A stretch of 64,000 nucleotides of DNA, from positions 1,172,001 through 1,236,000 of the forward strand of contig AUYT01000001.1 of assembly GCA_000447245.1 (NCBI GenBank), written 5' to 3'. A model generated the notes under the pieces. The model worked only from the letters and a program-made list of their open reading frames with translations, made no database searches and was not told the origin of the DNA. Shown in pieces: positions 45,161 through 54,568 of the stretch. The stretch comes from a candidate division Zixibacteria bacterium RBG-1. Lineage in GTDB: Bacteria > Zixibacteria > MSB-5A5 > DSPP01 > RBG-1. How positions within the stretch are numbered: the stretch's first letter is position 1; every line of letters begins with the position of its first letter. Position numbers and translations under genes: made by a program.

Positions 45161-46678
45161 ATGTCGGAAAAATTCAAAATCTTAGTGGTGGATGACGAAA
45201 AATCGGTCCTGGATCTAATTTCCAGCATGCTTTCCGAGGAACCTTTCTCACTGGAAGTGGCTTCTAATGCGGCCCAGGCCTTCAGAATTTTGGAATCCCA
45301 ATCCCTCAACATGGTCATTACGGATTTAATGATAGGGAAGGAATCCGGGGTAGACGTCCTGAAAAAAGCTAAGGAGCTGCAGCCCAATATCGTGGCTATT
45401 TTAATGACCGGCCAGCCCTCTATTGAAAACGTGGTGACGGTGTTAAAACTAGGCGCCTTTGATTATGTAGTCAAACCGTTTACAGAAGAAATTTTAAAAG
45501 CCACTATTTACAGCGGCTTACAAAAACAGAAATTATTCCGAGAAAACATCCACTTAAAAGAGCAGTTATCCTTATATAAAATCAGCACGGCCATGGGCTC
45601 CACCAGTGATGTCTCTCAAATTTTAGATATGGTATTGACCACCGCCTTAAGAGAATTTGAAGCCGATACCGCCTCCATTCTCCTTTTGGATGAAAAAAGC
45701 GGAAAACTGATATTAAAAGCTTCTCGGGGGATACCGGATTACAACATAACCAAATCTTTGTGGGATCTGGAGGACAAATTATCCACCATGGTAATCAACG
45801 AAGCCCAGCCCAAGATTTTCAATCAGAAAAATCTCAAAGGTCCGGATAAAAAGATCAACTCTTTTATTTCCCATCCTCTTTTGGCTAAGGGGAAAGTCAT
45901 AGGAGTGCTGAACTTAATCCGGTCGGAAAAATTAAATCCTTTTTCTTCGGGTCAAATGCAGACCATGGGAATCATCGCCAGCAAGGCCTCCACCATTCTG
46001 GAAAATACCAAACTGTATGAAGAATTGGAAAACACCTATTTAAGCGTCATTACCACATTGGCCAACGCTATTGAAGCCCGGGACTTTTACACGGCCGGAC
46101 ACACGGAAAGAGTCTCCAGATGGGCAGTGACCTTAGCCAAAAAGCTGAATTGGCCGGAATTAAAAATAAAGGAAGTAAGAATGGGTTCGATTTTGCACGA
46201 CATAGGCAAAATCGGAATTCCGGACCACATTCTCAATAAGCCGGCTTCTTTGACGAAACAGGAATTTGAAATAATGAAAACCCACCCGGAGATAGGAGTC
46301 AGGATTCTACAGGGGATTACTTTTTTAACCCCGGCCTTACCCTATGTTTTGTACCACCATGAAAGATATGATGGCAAAGGTTATCCCAAAGGACTTTTAG
46401 GAGAGAATGTCCCTCTAGAAGGGCGCTTGATGTCGATTGTGGATACCTTTGATGCTATCACCAGTGACCGCCCCTATCGGAAAAATTTAGGTTATGACAA
46501 AGCTGTCCAGGAAATAAAAGATAACACAGGCAAGCAATTTGATGCCGAAATGGCCAAGGCCTTTTTAGAGGCCTGGAAGGCCGGGGAAATTGAACAGAGC
46601 CCCTCGGCTTTTGAGAAAACCCAGAGGATTTTTGCCGGCATGACGGAAAGTCCCATAGGCAGTACTTCTTTAAAATAA
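45161..46678 (+). CDS. Response regulator with GAF and HD-GYP domains
   Basis: The 505-residue protein has a receiver domain (residues 5-120; VVDDE, phospho-Asp in VITDLMIG, Lys in VVKPF), a GAF domain (about 150-285) and an HD-GYP domain with HTERVS, LHDIGKIGIP, HHERYDGKGYP and DTFDAITSDRPYR. HD-GYP proteins hydrolyse cyclic di-GMP. It is soluble and cytosolic; the input signal and kinase are unknown. The start has no Shine-Dalgarno site. Confidence 0.93.
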   Translation: MSEKFKILVVDDEKSVLDLISSMLSEEPFSLEVASNAAQAFRILESQSLNMVITDLMIGKESGVDVLKKAKELQPNIVAILMTGQPSIENVVTVLKLGAFDYVVKPFTEEILKATIYSGLQKQKLFRENIHLKEQLSLYKISTAMGSTSDVSQILDMVLTTALREFEADTASILLLDEKSGKLILKASRGIPDYNITKSLWDLEDKLSTMVINEAQPKIFNQKNLKGPDKKINSFISHPLLAKGKVIGVLNLIRSEKLNPFSSGQMQTMGIIASKASTILENTKLYEELENTYLSVITTLANAIEARDFYTAGHTERVSRWAVTLAKKLNWPELKIKEVRMGSILHDIGKIGIPDHILNKPASLTKQEFEIMKTHPEIGVRILQGITFLTPALPYVLYHHERYDGKGYPKGLLGENVPLEGRLMSIVDTFDAITSDRPYRKNLGYDKAVQEIKDNTGKQFDAEMAKAFLEAWKAGEIEQSPSAFEKTQRIFAGMTESPIGSTSLK

Positions 46679-46725
46679 GACGGGATTTATTCAGACACCC
46701 AAATTTCTACCGGCTTCAGCTGCAC

Positions 46726-47796
46726 TCATCCCAACGGGACCGGTATAAAGCATAAGATAAAAATAGCATAAGAAATCCAGCCCAATATTTTATGTCCGGT
46801 CCGAATAGGTATCTGGTCATTTAAGGTGGGAGGATGGTCAGGTCGCATGATAAATGCCAAAGCCACCCAGACCAGCCAGCCGGTCCAAAAGTAAGCCAAG
46901 ACAATCATCCCCAGAGTGGCTAAATCTCCGATTATTTTTTGCTTTTTACCGAACAAAGCATAGGAAATATGCCCTCCATCCAATTGTCCGATAGGGATTA
47001 AGTTTAACATAGTTACCAAAAGCCCGGCCCAGCCGGCAAAAGCCACCGGACTTAACAAAATGTCATGCCCGGCGGGGATATCACCTATTACCAGTTTAGA
47101 CAGAAAAGAAAACAGTAAAGAATCCCCCAATTTAAGAGCTCCGGTTTCAGGCAAGGCCTTTACCACCTGAGAAGTAGCCAAACCGAAAATTATAGCCAAA
47201 ACTGAAACCACAAATCCAGCCACCGGACCAGTGGCTCCTACTTCTAATAATTCTCTTCTATTTTTAAAAGGGGATTTGGCTCGGATAAAAGCACCGAAGG
47301 TTCCGAACAAAGTAGGGCCGGGAATAAAATAAGGGAGAGTGACTTTGACTTTACGATTTTTGGCGGCCCAGTAATGTCCGAATTCATGAAAGAGTAAAAT
47401 GGACAGAAGCCAGAAGGAATAAGGGACACCTTTTAAGATTTTCTCCGGCTGAGAGAATAAATTGGTTTCCCCGGCGCTCATAGCCCCGGTTAATAAGGTG
47501 CTAAATACGGTCAAAACAAAGAGAACTATATTTAGCCAGGGGATTTCTTTTTTAGCCACTACACCCGGTGGGGAGACTCTTAGAGTAAAGAAGCCATCGG
47601 CTTCTTCGGCTTTGAAGTTATAGCCCAGATTGGAGATGCGGGAATGTGCCATTTCAGTGAAAAAATTACCTGCCAGCTTGGGCTTGCCGTAGAAAACCAG
47701 CTCCGGGCCTTCGTTATATAAGACTTCGGTCTCAAAAATATCGGATAAGGCCTGGCGGCAGTCGGAAGCAATCTTTTGGAGTTCGGTTTTTTTCAT
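46726..47796 (-). CDS. Site-2 protease family membrane zinc protease (M50)
   Basis: The start is set at the ATG of MKKTELQK (position 47796), since the longer frame lies upstream of the -10 element. The 356-residue product has about seven helices. HEFGH in LLFHEFGHYWAAKN gives the HExxH zinc site, and LNLIPIGQLDGGH gives the third ligand Asp. A soluble N-terminal domain of about 100 residues resembles EGY-type proteases. The substrate is unknown. Confidence 0.88.
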   Translation of the reverse strand: MKKTELQKIASDCRQALSDIFETEVLYNEGPELVFYGKPKLAGNFFTEMAHSRISNLGYNFKAEEADGFFTLRVSPPGVVAKKEIPWLNIVLFVLTVFSTLLTGAMSAGETNLFSQPEKILKGVPYSFWLLSILLFHEFGHYWAAKNRKVKVTLPYFIPGPTLFGTFGAFIRAKSPFKNRRELLEVGATGPVAGFVVSVLAIIFGLATSQVVKALPETGALKLGDSLLFSFLSKLVIGDIPAGHDILLSPVAFAGWAGLLVTMLNLIPIGQLDGGHISYALFGKKQKIIGDLATLGMIVLAYFWTGWLVWVALAFIMRPDHPPTLNDQIPIRTGHKILGWISYAIFILCFIPVPLG

Positions 47797-47809
47797 AGCT
47801 ACAGAAAGT

Positions 47810-47837
47810 ATTATACTCGACGGCATAAAATTTGCAA
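47810..47837 (-). promoter_or_regulatory. Sigma-70 promoter for the M50 protease gene
   Basis: On the minus strand TTGCAA (47837-47832) is followed after 16 bases by TATAAT (47815-47810), 14 bases before the start codon. Confidence 0.6.
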
Positions 47838-47970
47838 GTAAAATTGAAAATCTTGGTAAATCAGAAACTGTCAAATTCTTACAAAAAAATATAAAATTTT
47901 CTTGACAGAATGGGTTAGGGGCTTTTAATTAGGGAAATCAACCTTAACTTCTGTCCTCAATAAATCAAGG

Positions 47971-50091
47971 ATGAGGAAAATACGGATTGTAAGATTTTTA
48001 GGATTAGTTTTTAATTTTCTAATTTTATCCTCCCGGGCAGCTCCTTTACCCCCCTCTTTCATGTCTGCTTTGAATCATCAGGATAGGGTTGTCCCTTTAT
48101 ACTGGTTTAAACCGGGGCTGACTGAAAGAGAGATATTTTATGATAATGATTCAATGGCTATTTCCGGGTATGTTTCTTGGGGGTGGGATGAAAATTCCTT
48201 CGCAGTGAAGTTTACGGTTTTAGATACCCCTTTCGTGCTTTTAAAATCCAAAGTTTTTATAGATAAAAATGATCTGTTTCCGGATTCGGCCGGGGACCAG
48301 CACTCACCCTTTGAAATAACGGTTCATTTGGACTCCAACGGAATACCGGGGCGCCTAATCTCCGGTCCAATTTTAACTTCTGCCGACCCGACTAAATGGG
48401 TAGGCAATGGGCAATGGGTGGAGGTGAGCCATAACAATTTAATTACTAAAACCACTGACTTCTGGATTGTGTTTCACTGGTTACAGGATACTCCGACAGC
48501 TCCTTTGGTAGGGCAAAGCAATAATCCTAGTGAAATGAAGTCCTATTGGGGGAAGAGAGAAGATGGGGTTTTCAGATGGCACCTGTGGACAGATTATGAT
48601 TTTATGATTAGGGCGGTAGTTTTAAGTAATTCTCTGGATGATACAATTATTTTAAATCCGGCAGCGGACAGCTTTAAAATTTATCGTTCTGACAATCAGA
48701 GTGTTGTTATCCAGCCCCAGAATTTGCTGAAGACTTTCCCTGGGAATGTTTTTCAATATACTGATTCAGAGGTTGAGAACGGGATAGATTATTTTTATAC
48801 GATTACGGCAAAGTATGAGGCAGGGGAGAGTCCGCCCTGCAGTTCGATTTCAATACTACCATTGGAAAAAGCTCAAATCTCTCTAAGTGAGGATTTTTTG
48901 GAAGCCATCTTGAATTCTACCAACGAAACTACCTTAAGTGTTACTTTAAGTAATACAGGACAACTGCCTTTGTATTATAATATTAGTATTGGTTTAAAAG
49001 ATTCAATCGGAAATCTAATTTCAGATGCATTTGGATATAGCTGGAAAGATAATGTCGCTAACTCCAAACTGAATTTCAACTGGGTAGAGATAGAAGATAG
49101 AGGGGCGGTAATTGCACAGGACACCGGGAATGATTTAAACTTAGGGCCTTATGCTGTGGGATTTCCACTTACTTTTTATGGCAATAGCTTTGATTCAATA
49201 AGAATAACCACCAATGGTTGGTTGAGCTTCACCAGTCCAAATCCAAATTTTTACAACCGCAGTTTGCCAAATGACAGTGGGGTTTTCAACCTGATTGCTC
49301 CGTTCTGGGATGATTTGAAATTAGATACCGGCAGTAAAGTAATTTATTTTAGTAACCCCGATTCCACCATCATAACTTATTCTAAAATCTGGCGACACCC
49401 GACAGGAGGACCTTATACTTTCCAGACCATCTTAACCAAAACTGGGCAGGTTGTCTTTCACTACAAATTTATTCCAGACACATTATATTCTGCATCTATC
49501 GGAATTCAAAATCAGGATGGTTCCATAGGTCTTGAGGTCGGCTATAACCAGGATATACTTCAAGATTCTTTGGCAGTGCAAATCAATCCCGGGTGGATGG
49601 AAATTTCACCCGGAAAAGGTGTAGTCGATAGTGGTCAACATGAAATACTAAACTTAAAATTAAGACGAGATTTCTTAAACAAAGGCATGTACCAGGGAGA
49701 TTTGGTTTTCAAAAACTGGGATGAGAATCAGGTGTCCCCCAATTCCACGATACCCGTTACTCTGCTTATAGACAGCGTCACATCAGTCAGGGAAAGGCCG
49801 GCCTCGGCTGCTGTGACATTTAACCTGTCTCAAAATTATCCCAATCCCTTCAATCAAAACACGGTTATCCAATATTCACTGCCCAAATCCTCCAAAGTGG
49901 AATTGGTTATATATAATCTCTTAGGACAGAAGGTGCGAAGTTTAATCAATCAGACTCAAACTGTCGGATATAAGATAGTTTTCTGGGATGGGAAGAATGA
50001 TAAAGGAGAAAATGTAGCCAGCGGAGTCTATTTTTATAAGTTACTATATGGTGATTCTAAGCAGACTAAAAAGATGCTCCTTTTAAGGTAA
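47971..50091 (+). CDS. Secreted hypothetical protein with C-terminal FlgD/Por-like tail
   Basis: The 706-residue protein has an N-terminal signal (about residues 1-24), a strand-rich ectodomain and a C-terminal tail starting FNLSQNYPNPFNQNT and ending GVYFYKLLYG with KKMLLLR. The tail matches the FlgD-Ig-like/Por sorting region used in many FCB proteins. A middle segment (FPLTFYGNSFDSIRITTNGWLSFT) resembles the nidogen/choice-of-anchor type. No catalytic site was found. It is followed by a carboxypeptidase gene with its own promoter. Confidence 0.72.
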   Translation: MRKIRIVRFLGLVFNFLILSSRAAPLPPSFMSALNHQDRVVPLYWFKPGLTEREIFYDNDSMAISGYVSWGWDENSFAVKFTVLDTPFVLLKSKVFIDKNDLFPDSAGDQHSPFEITVHLDSNGIPGRLISGPILTSADPTKWVGNGQWVEVSHNNLITKTTDFWIVFHWLQDTPTAPLVGQSNNPSEMKSYWGKREDGVFRWHLWTDYDFMIRAVVLSNSLDDTIILNPAADSFKIYRSDNQSVVIQPQNLLKTFPGNVFQYTDSEVENGIDYFYTITAKYEAGESPPCSSISILPLEKAQISLSEDFLEAILNSTNETTLSVTLSNTGQLPLYYNISIGLKDSIGNLISDAFGYSWKDNVANSKLNFNWVEIEDRGAVIAQDTGNDLNLGPYAVGFPLTFYGNSFDSIRITTNGWLSFTSPNPNFYNRSLPNDSGVFNLIAPFWDDLKLDTGSKVIYFSNPDSTIITYSKIWRHPTGGPYTFQTILTKTGQVVFHYKFIPDTLYSASIGIQNQDGSIGLEVGYNQDILQDSLAVQINPGWMEISPGKGVVDSGQHEILNLKLRRDFLNKGMYQGDLVFKNWDENQVSPNSTIPVTLLIDSVTSVRERPASAAVTFNLSQNYPNPFNQNTVIQYSLPKSSKVELVIYNLLGQKVRSLINQTQTVGYKIVFWDGKNDKGENVASGVYFYKLLYGDSKQTKKMLLLR

Positions 50092-50158
50092 CCCATTCAG
50101 CTTAAAACTACCTCCTTTGGGTGGACTAACCAGCTGTAACCTGCTCACAAATTTATAA

Positions 50159-50186
50159 TTGACAGCCTCAGAAAATTGCGTATATT
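50159..50186 (+). promoter_or_regulatory. Sigma-70 promoter for the carboxypeptidase gene
   Basis: TTGACA (50159-50164), 16 bases, TATATT (50181-50186), 36 bases before the start. Confidence 0.6.
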
Positions 50187-50221
50187 AAAGCAGATACTTG
50201 AGAATTTGTGTCGCATAAAAT

Positions 50222-52411
50222 ATGACTTTCAAAAGAGCTTTCCTTTTAATCAGTTTAACCTTAATATGTAGCTTCAACTTAGCTGTCTCGTCTGATACTA
50301 ATCCCACTGGCAAAAAGATGCAGGCGCGTCTATATTTTGCTGATAAATCCCAGATGGCAGAGGTTTTCAAACTGGATTTAGACATTACCGAAAGGGAGTA
50401 TGGGCAGTATGTGGAATTCATAGGCACACAAGAGGATATAGAGCGGGTAAGGGCTTCAGGTTACCGGGTTGAAATCCAGATACCGGATATGAAAGCTTTT
50501 TATCAGGAAAGATTCGGCATGGTAGCGGATATGGGGGGTTACCATACCTTTGATGAAACGGTAGCAGCTTTAGATTCACTGCATACACTTTATCCCTCTA
50601 TAACTACTGATAAAATTAATCTTGGAAATAGCTTAGAGGGAAGAGCTATCTGGGGTATGAAAATCTCCGACAATCCGGATGCAGATGAGGATGAGCCTGA
50701 AGTTTTATACGACGGTTTGCATCATGCCCGGGAGCCAATTAGCATTGAGGTGCTTTTATATTTTATGAATTATTTATGCCAGAATTATGGTTCAGATTCG
50801 GAAGCAACATATCTGGTTAACAATCGTGAACTGTGGTTTGTCCCCATCGTAAATCCGGATGGATATGAATACAACCGGGATACCGAACCATTGGGAGGAG
50901 GGTTGTGGAGAAAGAACAGACGGAATAATGGAAACGGGAGTTTCGGAGTAGATCTGAATCGAAATTACGGATATAACTGGGGATACAATAATCAGGGGTC
51001 AAGTCCCGACAGTAATTCTGAGACCTATCGGGGGACGTCAGGTTTTTCTGAACCGGAGACGCAGGTGATGCGAGATTTTGTGAATTCCCACAGTTTTGTT
51101 ATTGCCTTGAATTATCACTCTTATGGAAATTACTTTATCATACCCTGGGGATACGCCCGAATTTATACTCAGGATGATGAGCTCTTCAGAGCTATCGGGG
51201 ATACAGTGACTCATTTTAACGGTTATGCACCGGGCACAGGATGGGAACTTTTATATCTGACCAATGGAGACGCGGATGACTGGATGTACGGAGAACAGAC
51301 CAGCAAGCCCAAAATTTTATCCTTCACACCGGAAGTGGGCAACAGTTCCGATAATTTTTGGCCTCCAGATTACAGAATAATTCCCTTATGCTCACTGAAC
51401 TTAAGACCCAATCTTTTAATTGCCAGTTTGGCTGACAACCCTCACCGGCTCTTAAGACCCCAGCCACCTACATTGATTTCTCCCGGAGACCAGGATACGA
51501 CTGATTTTAGCTTAAGCTGGAATTTTCAAGATACCTTAAACCCTGCGGTAAGCTTTGAGTTAGTTGAGCAGAAAAATCTTCAAATAAATTCAGATGATGC
51601 CGAAGCGCCTCCGGACCTCTGGGATAAACAAGGGTTCACGGTTTCTTCAGCCAGAGCTCACGCCGGAACCAAATCCTATTACGGCGGCAAAGCGGATGGC
51701 TTAGACAATAAGCTGCTCGCAGCCGAATATATCGAAGTTCAGCCCGGGGACAGTTTAACTTTCTGGACCTGGTATAATACCGAGGTTAACTATGACTATG
51801 CCTACGTGGAAATCTCCACCAACCATGGACTAAGTTTTTTTACCATTCCGGGAAATATCACCACCAATTTTAACCCCTACGGGCCTAATTTAGGTAATGG
51901 AATTACAGGCAGTTCCGGAGGTGTCTGGGTTAGAGGAGCTTTTAACCTAAACAGCTGGGCCGGAGAACAAATATTATTACGTTTTCGATATCGCACGGAT
52001 GGTGGTCTCACAAATGAAGGTTTTTATGTGGATGATGTCTACCCCAGCGTAACTTTCGAGCAGACTCAAATGCTTGCGGATACAATTACCGGCGATTCAT
52101 ATTATATAACCGGTAAAAACGCCGGAACCTATTACTATAAAGTCAGAGCCAAAGACCAGCAAAACCAGTTAAGCTACTGGAGTAATCAAGAAAAAGTAAC
52201 TGTCACCATTTTAATAGTAGGGGATGTAAGCAAAGATGGCTTTATTAATTTATCTGACATTATCTTTTTGGTAAATTACGTCTTCAAAGGGGGTGCCCCA
52301 CCCAACCCCCAATATTTAGGGAACGTGAATGGGGATTCGAGTGTAAATTTAGCAGACATAATCTATCTGATAAATTATATCTTCAAGGGCGGACCTCCTC
52401 CGGTTAATTAG
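50222..52411 (+). CDS. Secreted M14 zinc carboxypeptidase with C-terminal dockerin tail
   Basis: The 729-residue product has a signal peptide, a propeptide-like region and an M14 domain: H168-A-R-E171 zinc ligands in LHHAREP, NPDGYEYNRDTEP, WRKNRRNN, GVDLNRNYGYNW, LNYHSYG with the third zinc His, and the catalytic Glu in FTPEVG. A C-terminal sandwich (about 440-620) is like that of immune-inhibitor A type proteins. The last 60 residues are two dockerin repeats, GDVSKDGFINLSDII and GNVNGDSSVNLADII, each followed by LVNYVFKGG or LINYIFKGG. It is expected to degrade extracellular peptides. Confidence 0.9.
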   Translation: MTFKRAFLLISLTLICSFNLAVSSDTNPTGKKMQARLYFADKSQMAEVFKLDLDITEREYGQYVEFIGTQEDIERVRASGYRVEIQIPDMKAFYQERFGMVADMGGYHTFDETVAALDSLHTLYPSITTDKINLGNSLEGRAIWGMKISDNPDADEDEPEVLYDGLHHAREPISIEVLLYFMNYLCQNYGSDSEATYLVNNRELWFVPIVNPDGYEYNRDTEPLGGGLWRKNRRNNGNGSFGVDLNRNYGYNWGYNNQGSSPDSNSETYRGTSGFSEPETQVMRDFVNSHSFVIALNYHSYGNYFIIPWGYARIYTQDDELFRAIGDTVTHFNGYAPGTGWELLYLTNGDADDWMYGEQTSKPKILSFTPEVGNSSDNFWPPDYRIIPLCSLNLRPNLLIASLADNPHRLLRPQPPTLISPGDQDTTDFSLSWNFQDTLNPAVSFELVEQKNLQINSDDAEAPPDLWDKQGFTVSSARAHAGTKSYYGGKADGLDNKLLAAEYIEVQPGDSLTFWTWYNTEVNYDYAYVEISTNHGLSFFTIPGNITTNFNPYGPNLGNGITGSSGGVWVRGAFNLNSWAGEQILLRFRYRTDGGLTNEGFYVDDVYPSVTFEQTQMLADTITGDSYYITGKNAGTYYYKVRAKDQQNQLSYWSNQEKVTVTILIVGDVSKDGFINLSDIIFLVNYVFKGGAPPNPQYLGNVNGDSSVNLADIIYLINYIFKGGPPPVN

Positions 52412-52437
52412 GTCTCACCAGACTGATAAAGCTCAAT

Positions 52438-52776
52438 TTATTTTTTCTTAGCTTTGGCTGCCTTTTCCCAATCTTTGGCTTTGGCCATAACATAGGTTTT
52501 AAACCCTTCGTAAGAGCTTATTTTATCAGTCATCGAGCCCCAGGCCGTGGAGTCCTGCAGCATGGCATCCAGCAGTTTGTTTTTAGAATCCTGATCCTGC
52601 AGCATCATCTCCTGAATTTTGGCTTTCATCTCCGGTTTTTCCCACATTCGACTCAAGATAGTTTCAGCCAGTTCCTGCTTTGAGAGCATGCTGTCTAAAG
52701 CTTTTTGCTGGTCGCAGCTGGAAAAAAGTAAAAGAGTGAATAACCCGCAAATTAATATTAAAAAGATTTTTTTCAT
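52438..52776 (-). CDS. Small putative lipoprotein
   Basis: The start is at ATG 52776, seven bases after AAAGGAGG on the minus strand. The 112-residue product has a signal peptide ending in lipobox LFSSC, then a helical Lys/Glu/Met-rich domain (MWEKPEMKAKIQEMMLQDQ) ending in a Lys-rich tail. No family is recognised. A palindromic repeat lies immediately upstream. Confidence 0.65.
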   Translation of the reverse strand: MKKIFLILICGLFTLLLFSSCDQQKALDSMLSKQELAETILSRMWEKPEMKAKIQEMMLQDQDSKNKLLDAMLQDSTAWGSMTDKISSYEGFKTYVMAKAKDWEKAAKAKKK

Positions 52777-52801
52777 TTTATTTCCTCCTTTGTGTTTTAT
52801 G

Positions 52802-52847
52802 GTCAACAATAGTCAATAATGGTCAACATTAGACCATTATCGACTAT
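52802..52847. repeat. GTCAAYAATR palindromic repeat, second copy
   Basis: Three 10-bp phased units, GTCAACAATA, GTCAATAATG and GTCAACATTA. ATAGTCAATAATGGT (52809-52823) pairs with ACCATTATCGACTAT (52833-52847) with one mismatch. Confidence 0.8.
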
Positions 52848-52927
52848 GGAGGAATTATAAAAAAACAAACCGCGTTTGTCAATTTCAATAATCAGGGGAC
52901 TCTGTCCTTTTCAGAAGAAATAAAAAA

Positions 52928-53029
52928 GTCGCCAAGCTAAGGGGGTATTGGGGGAGTCGGCGAAACCCTTCTGGGGGGTAACAGAAGGTATCTTTTTTCG
53001 CCATATAACTTGGCGACTCCGAGTTTTTT
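52928..53029 (+). ncRNA. Candidate structured RNA with T-run
   Basis: Three nested helices are seen: GTCGCCAAG (52928) with CTTGGCGAC (53009), GGCGAAA (52959) with TTTCGCC (52996), and CCTTCTG (52967) with CAGAAGG (52982). It is followed by TCCGAG and T6 (53024-53029). The 5' arm (GGGGGTATTGGGGGAGTC, 52941-52958) is unpaired in this fold, and GGAGTC could instead pair with GACTCC (53015-53020). It has no match to a known RNA family by eye. The rest of the gap to prfB (613 bp in all) holds a second structure at 53074-53150, a promoter candidate and repeats. Confidence 0.55.
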
Positions 53030-53073
53030 AAAGAAGAAAATGAAAGTTCAATCCCATGCGGGATACTGTCTAT

Positions 53074-53150
53074 TTACCCGCCGTATACATTAAGTTGCAA
53101 GCGGTGTGCCAAACTGGGGCGATTGCGCAGTTTTTAACCCAGGCGGGTAA
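53074..53150. other. Second long-range inverted repeat upstream of prfB
   Basis: TTACCCGCC (53074-53082) and GGCGGGTAA (53142-53150) are perfectly complementary, enclosing AAACTG (53111-53116) / CAGTTT (53128-53133). A short ORF overlaps it but looks spurious. Confidence 0.4.
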
Positions 53151-53262
53151 TTATATGGCAGATTTGAGGTTCGTGATATATAAATGGCGTGCAGATGTTA
53201 AAATTCAGGAAAGTTTGTATAAACTATGGTCAGAATCCGATATATTGTAGTGTAAAACCTAT

Positions 53263-53290
53263 TTGACAGGATGAGAAAGTTATTTATCTT
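53263..53290 (+). promoter_or_regulatory. Putative promoter for prfB
   Basis: TTGACA (53263-53268), 16 bases, TATCTT (53285-53290). It lies about 130 bases before prfB. Confidence 0.45.
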
Positions 53291-53317
53291 AGGATAAACG
53301 TCTCGATTTATGGTGAG

Positions 53318-53344
53318 CTTGTCCCTACGGATAGTGAGAACCTA
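53318..53344 (+). repeat. Dispersed repeat, family C, inside split family B copy
   Basis: CTTGTCCCTACGGATAGTGA plus GAACCTA. It follows ATGGTGAGCTTGTC, while GTCGAACCATT appears at about 53377-53387: the two halves of a reversed family B repeat interrupted by this sequence. A CCTCTCGACGCGCTCGAGG near-palindrome follows before the ribosome-binding site. Confidence 0.65.
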
Positions 53345-53422
53345 TTCACTCTGACATCGGAACGAGTCGAACCATTGCACTCGACATAAACCTCTCGACG
53401 CGCTCGAGGTAAAGGAGAAAAA

Positions 53423-54536
53423 ATGTTATCGGAAGTCAAATCAAATTTAGAAATCTTAGAAGGAAAACTAAATAAGCTCAGGAGTTATCTTTGACCTGGA
53501 GCAAAAACAAAGGAAGGTTGGGCAATTAGAGGCCCAAACCGGTCAGCCGGACTTCTGGAAAGATAATGAAAATGCCCAGGAGATTTTAAAGCAGATTACT
53601 GCTTTAAAAAAAGAAAATGAAAGATGGCAGGGCTTACAAAAAGAATTACAAGAATTAAAAGCTCTTACTAAATTAGCCGAGGACGAGGGAGACTCGGCTT
53701 TAGAATCAGAATTACAGACCCACCTGTTAGAGCTTCAAAAGAAAATCGACAATTTTGAACTGCAAACGGTACTATCCGGGGAGGATGACAGTAAAAATGC
53801 TATTATAAGCATCCATTCCGGTGCCGGCGGGACTGAGGCCTGCGACTGGGCCAATATGCTTTTCAGGATGTATATCCGCTGGCTGGAAGCCAAAGGGTTC
53901 GCTTATCAGGTCATCGATTTGCAGCCCGGGGAAGAAGCCGGAATAAAATCAGCCACTATCGAAGTCAAAGGGGACTACGCTTACGGCTATCTAAAAGCGG
54001 AATCCGGGGTGCACCGGCTGGTGCGTATATCTCCCTTCGATGCCAACAAGAGAAGGCATACTTCGTTTGCTTCGGTCTTTGTCTATCCTGAAATAGAAGA
54101 TAATATCCAGGTGGATATCAAAGATGATGAGATAAGAATCGATACTTACCGGGCTTCAGGGGCCGGCGGCCAGCATGTTAACAAGGTCAGTTCAGCCGTA
54201 AGAATTACCCACATTCCGACTAATATTGTGGTGCAATGTCAAAACGAAAGGTCCCAGCATAAAAATAAAGAAACGGCTATGAAGATTTTGCGTTCCCGTC
54301 TGTATCAGCTTTATAAAGAAAAAGAGGAGGAAAAATTAGCGGTGATTCAGAGCCAGAAGAAAAAAATCGAGTGGGGTAGCCAGATTCGCTCTTATGTTTT
54401 TCACCCCTATAATTTAGTCAAAGACCACCGCACCGGGGTAGAGACCGGGAATACTCAAAAGGTGATGGACGGGGATTTGGACCCGTTTATAAATGCGTTT
54501 TTAAGTCAGAAAGAGAACCCCGATAGTAAGAAATAA
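53423..54536 (+). CDS. prfB: Peptide chain release factor 2 with programmed +1 frameshift
   Basis: The ATG at 53423 follows AAAGGAG. After 23 codons the frame meets TGA at 53492-53494 in the context AGGAGTTATCTTTGAC, the known RF2 autoregulatory site: an internal Shine-Dalgarno-like AGGAG, CTT slippery codon and UGA-C. A +1 shift onto GAC gives a 370-residue protein. SPF (in ISPFDANKRRH) is the stop-recognition tripeptide and GGQ (ASGAGGQHVNK) the catalytic motif. RF2 reads UAA and UGA, so its own level controls the shift. Confidence 0.95.
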
Positions 54537-54568
54537 GTGAAAGTAGATAATTTCCGGAAATTATAATA

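Noticed and set aside
47797-47874. Longer N-terminus for the M50 protease
   Set aside because: It would start upstream of the TATAAT promoter element and has no ribosome-binding site.
52928-53029. SRP 4.5S RNA or cyclic di-GMP riboswitch
   Set aside because: The conserved loop sequences of these RNAs are not present.
53056-53250. 64-residue ORF upstream of prfB
   Set aside because: No ribosome-binding site, no recognisable domain, and it overlaps a long inverted repeat; it looks like chance.
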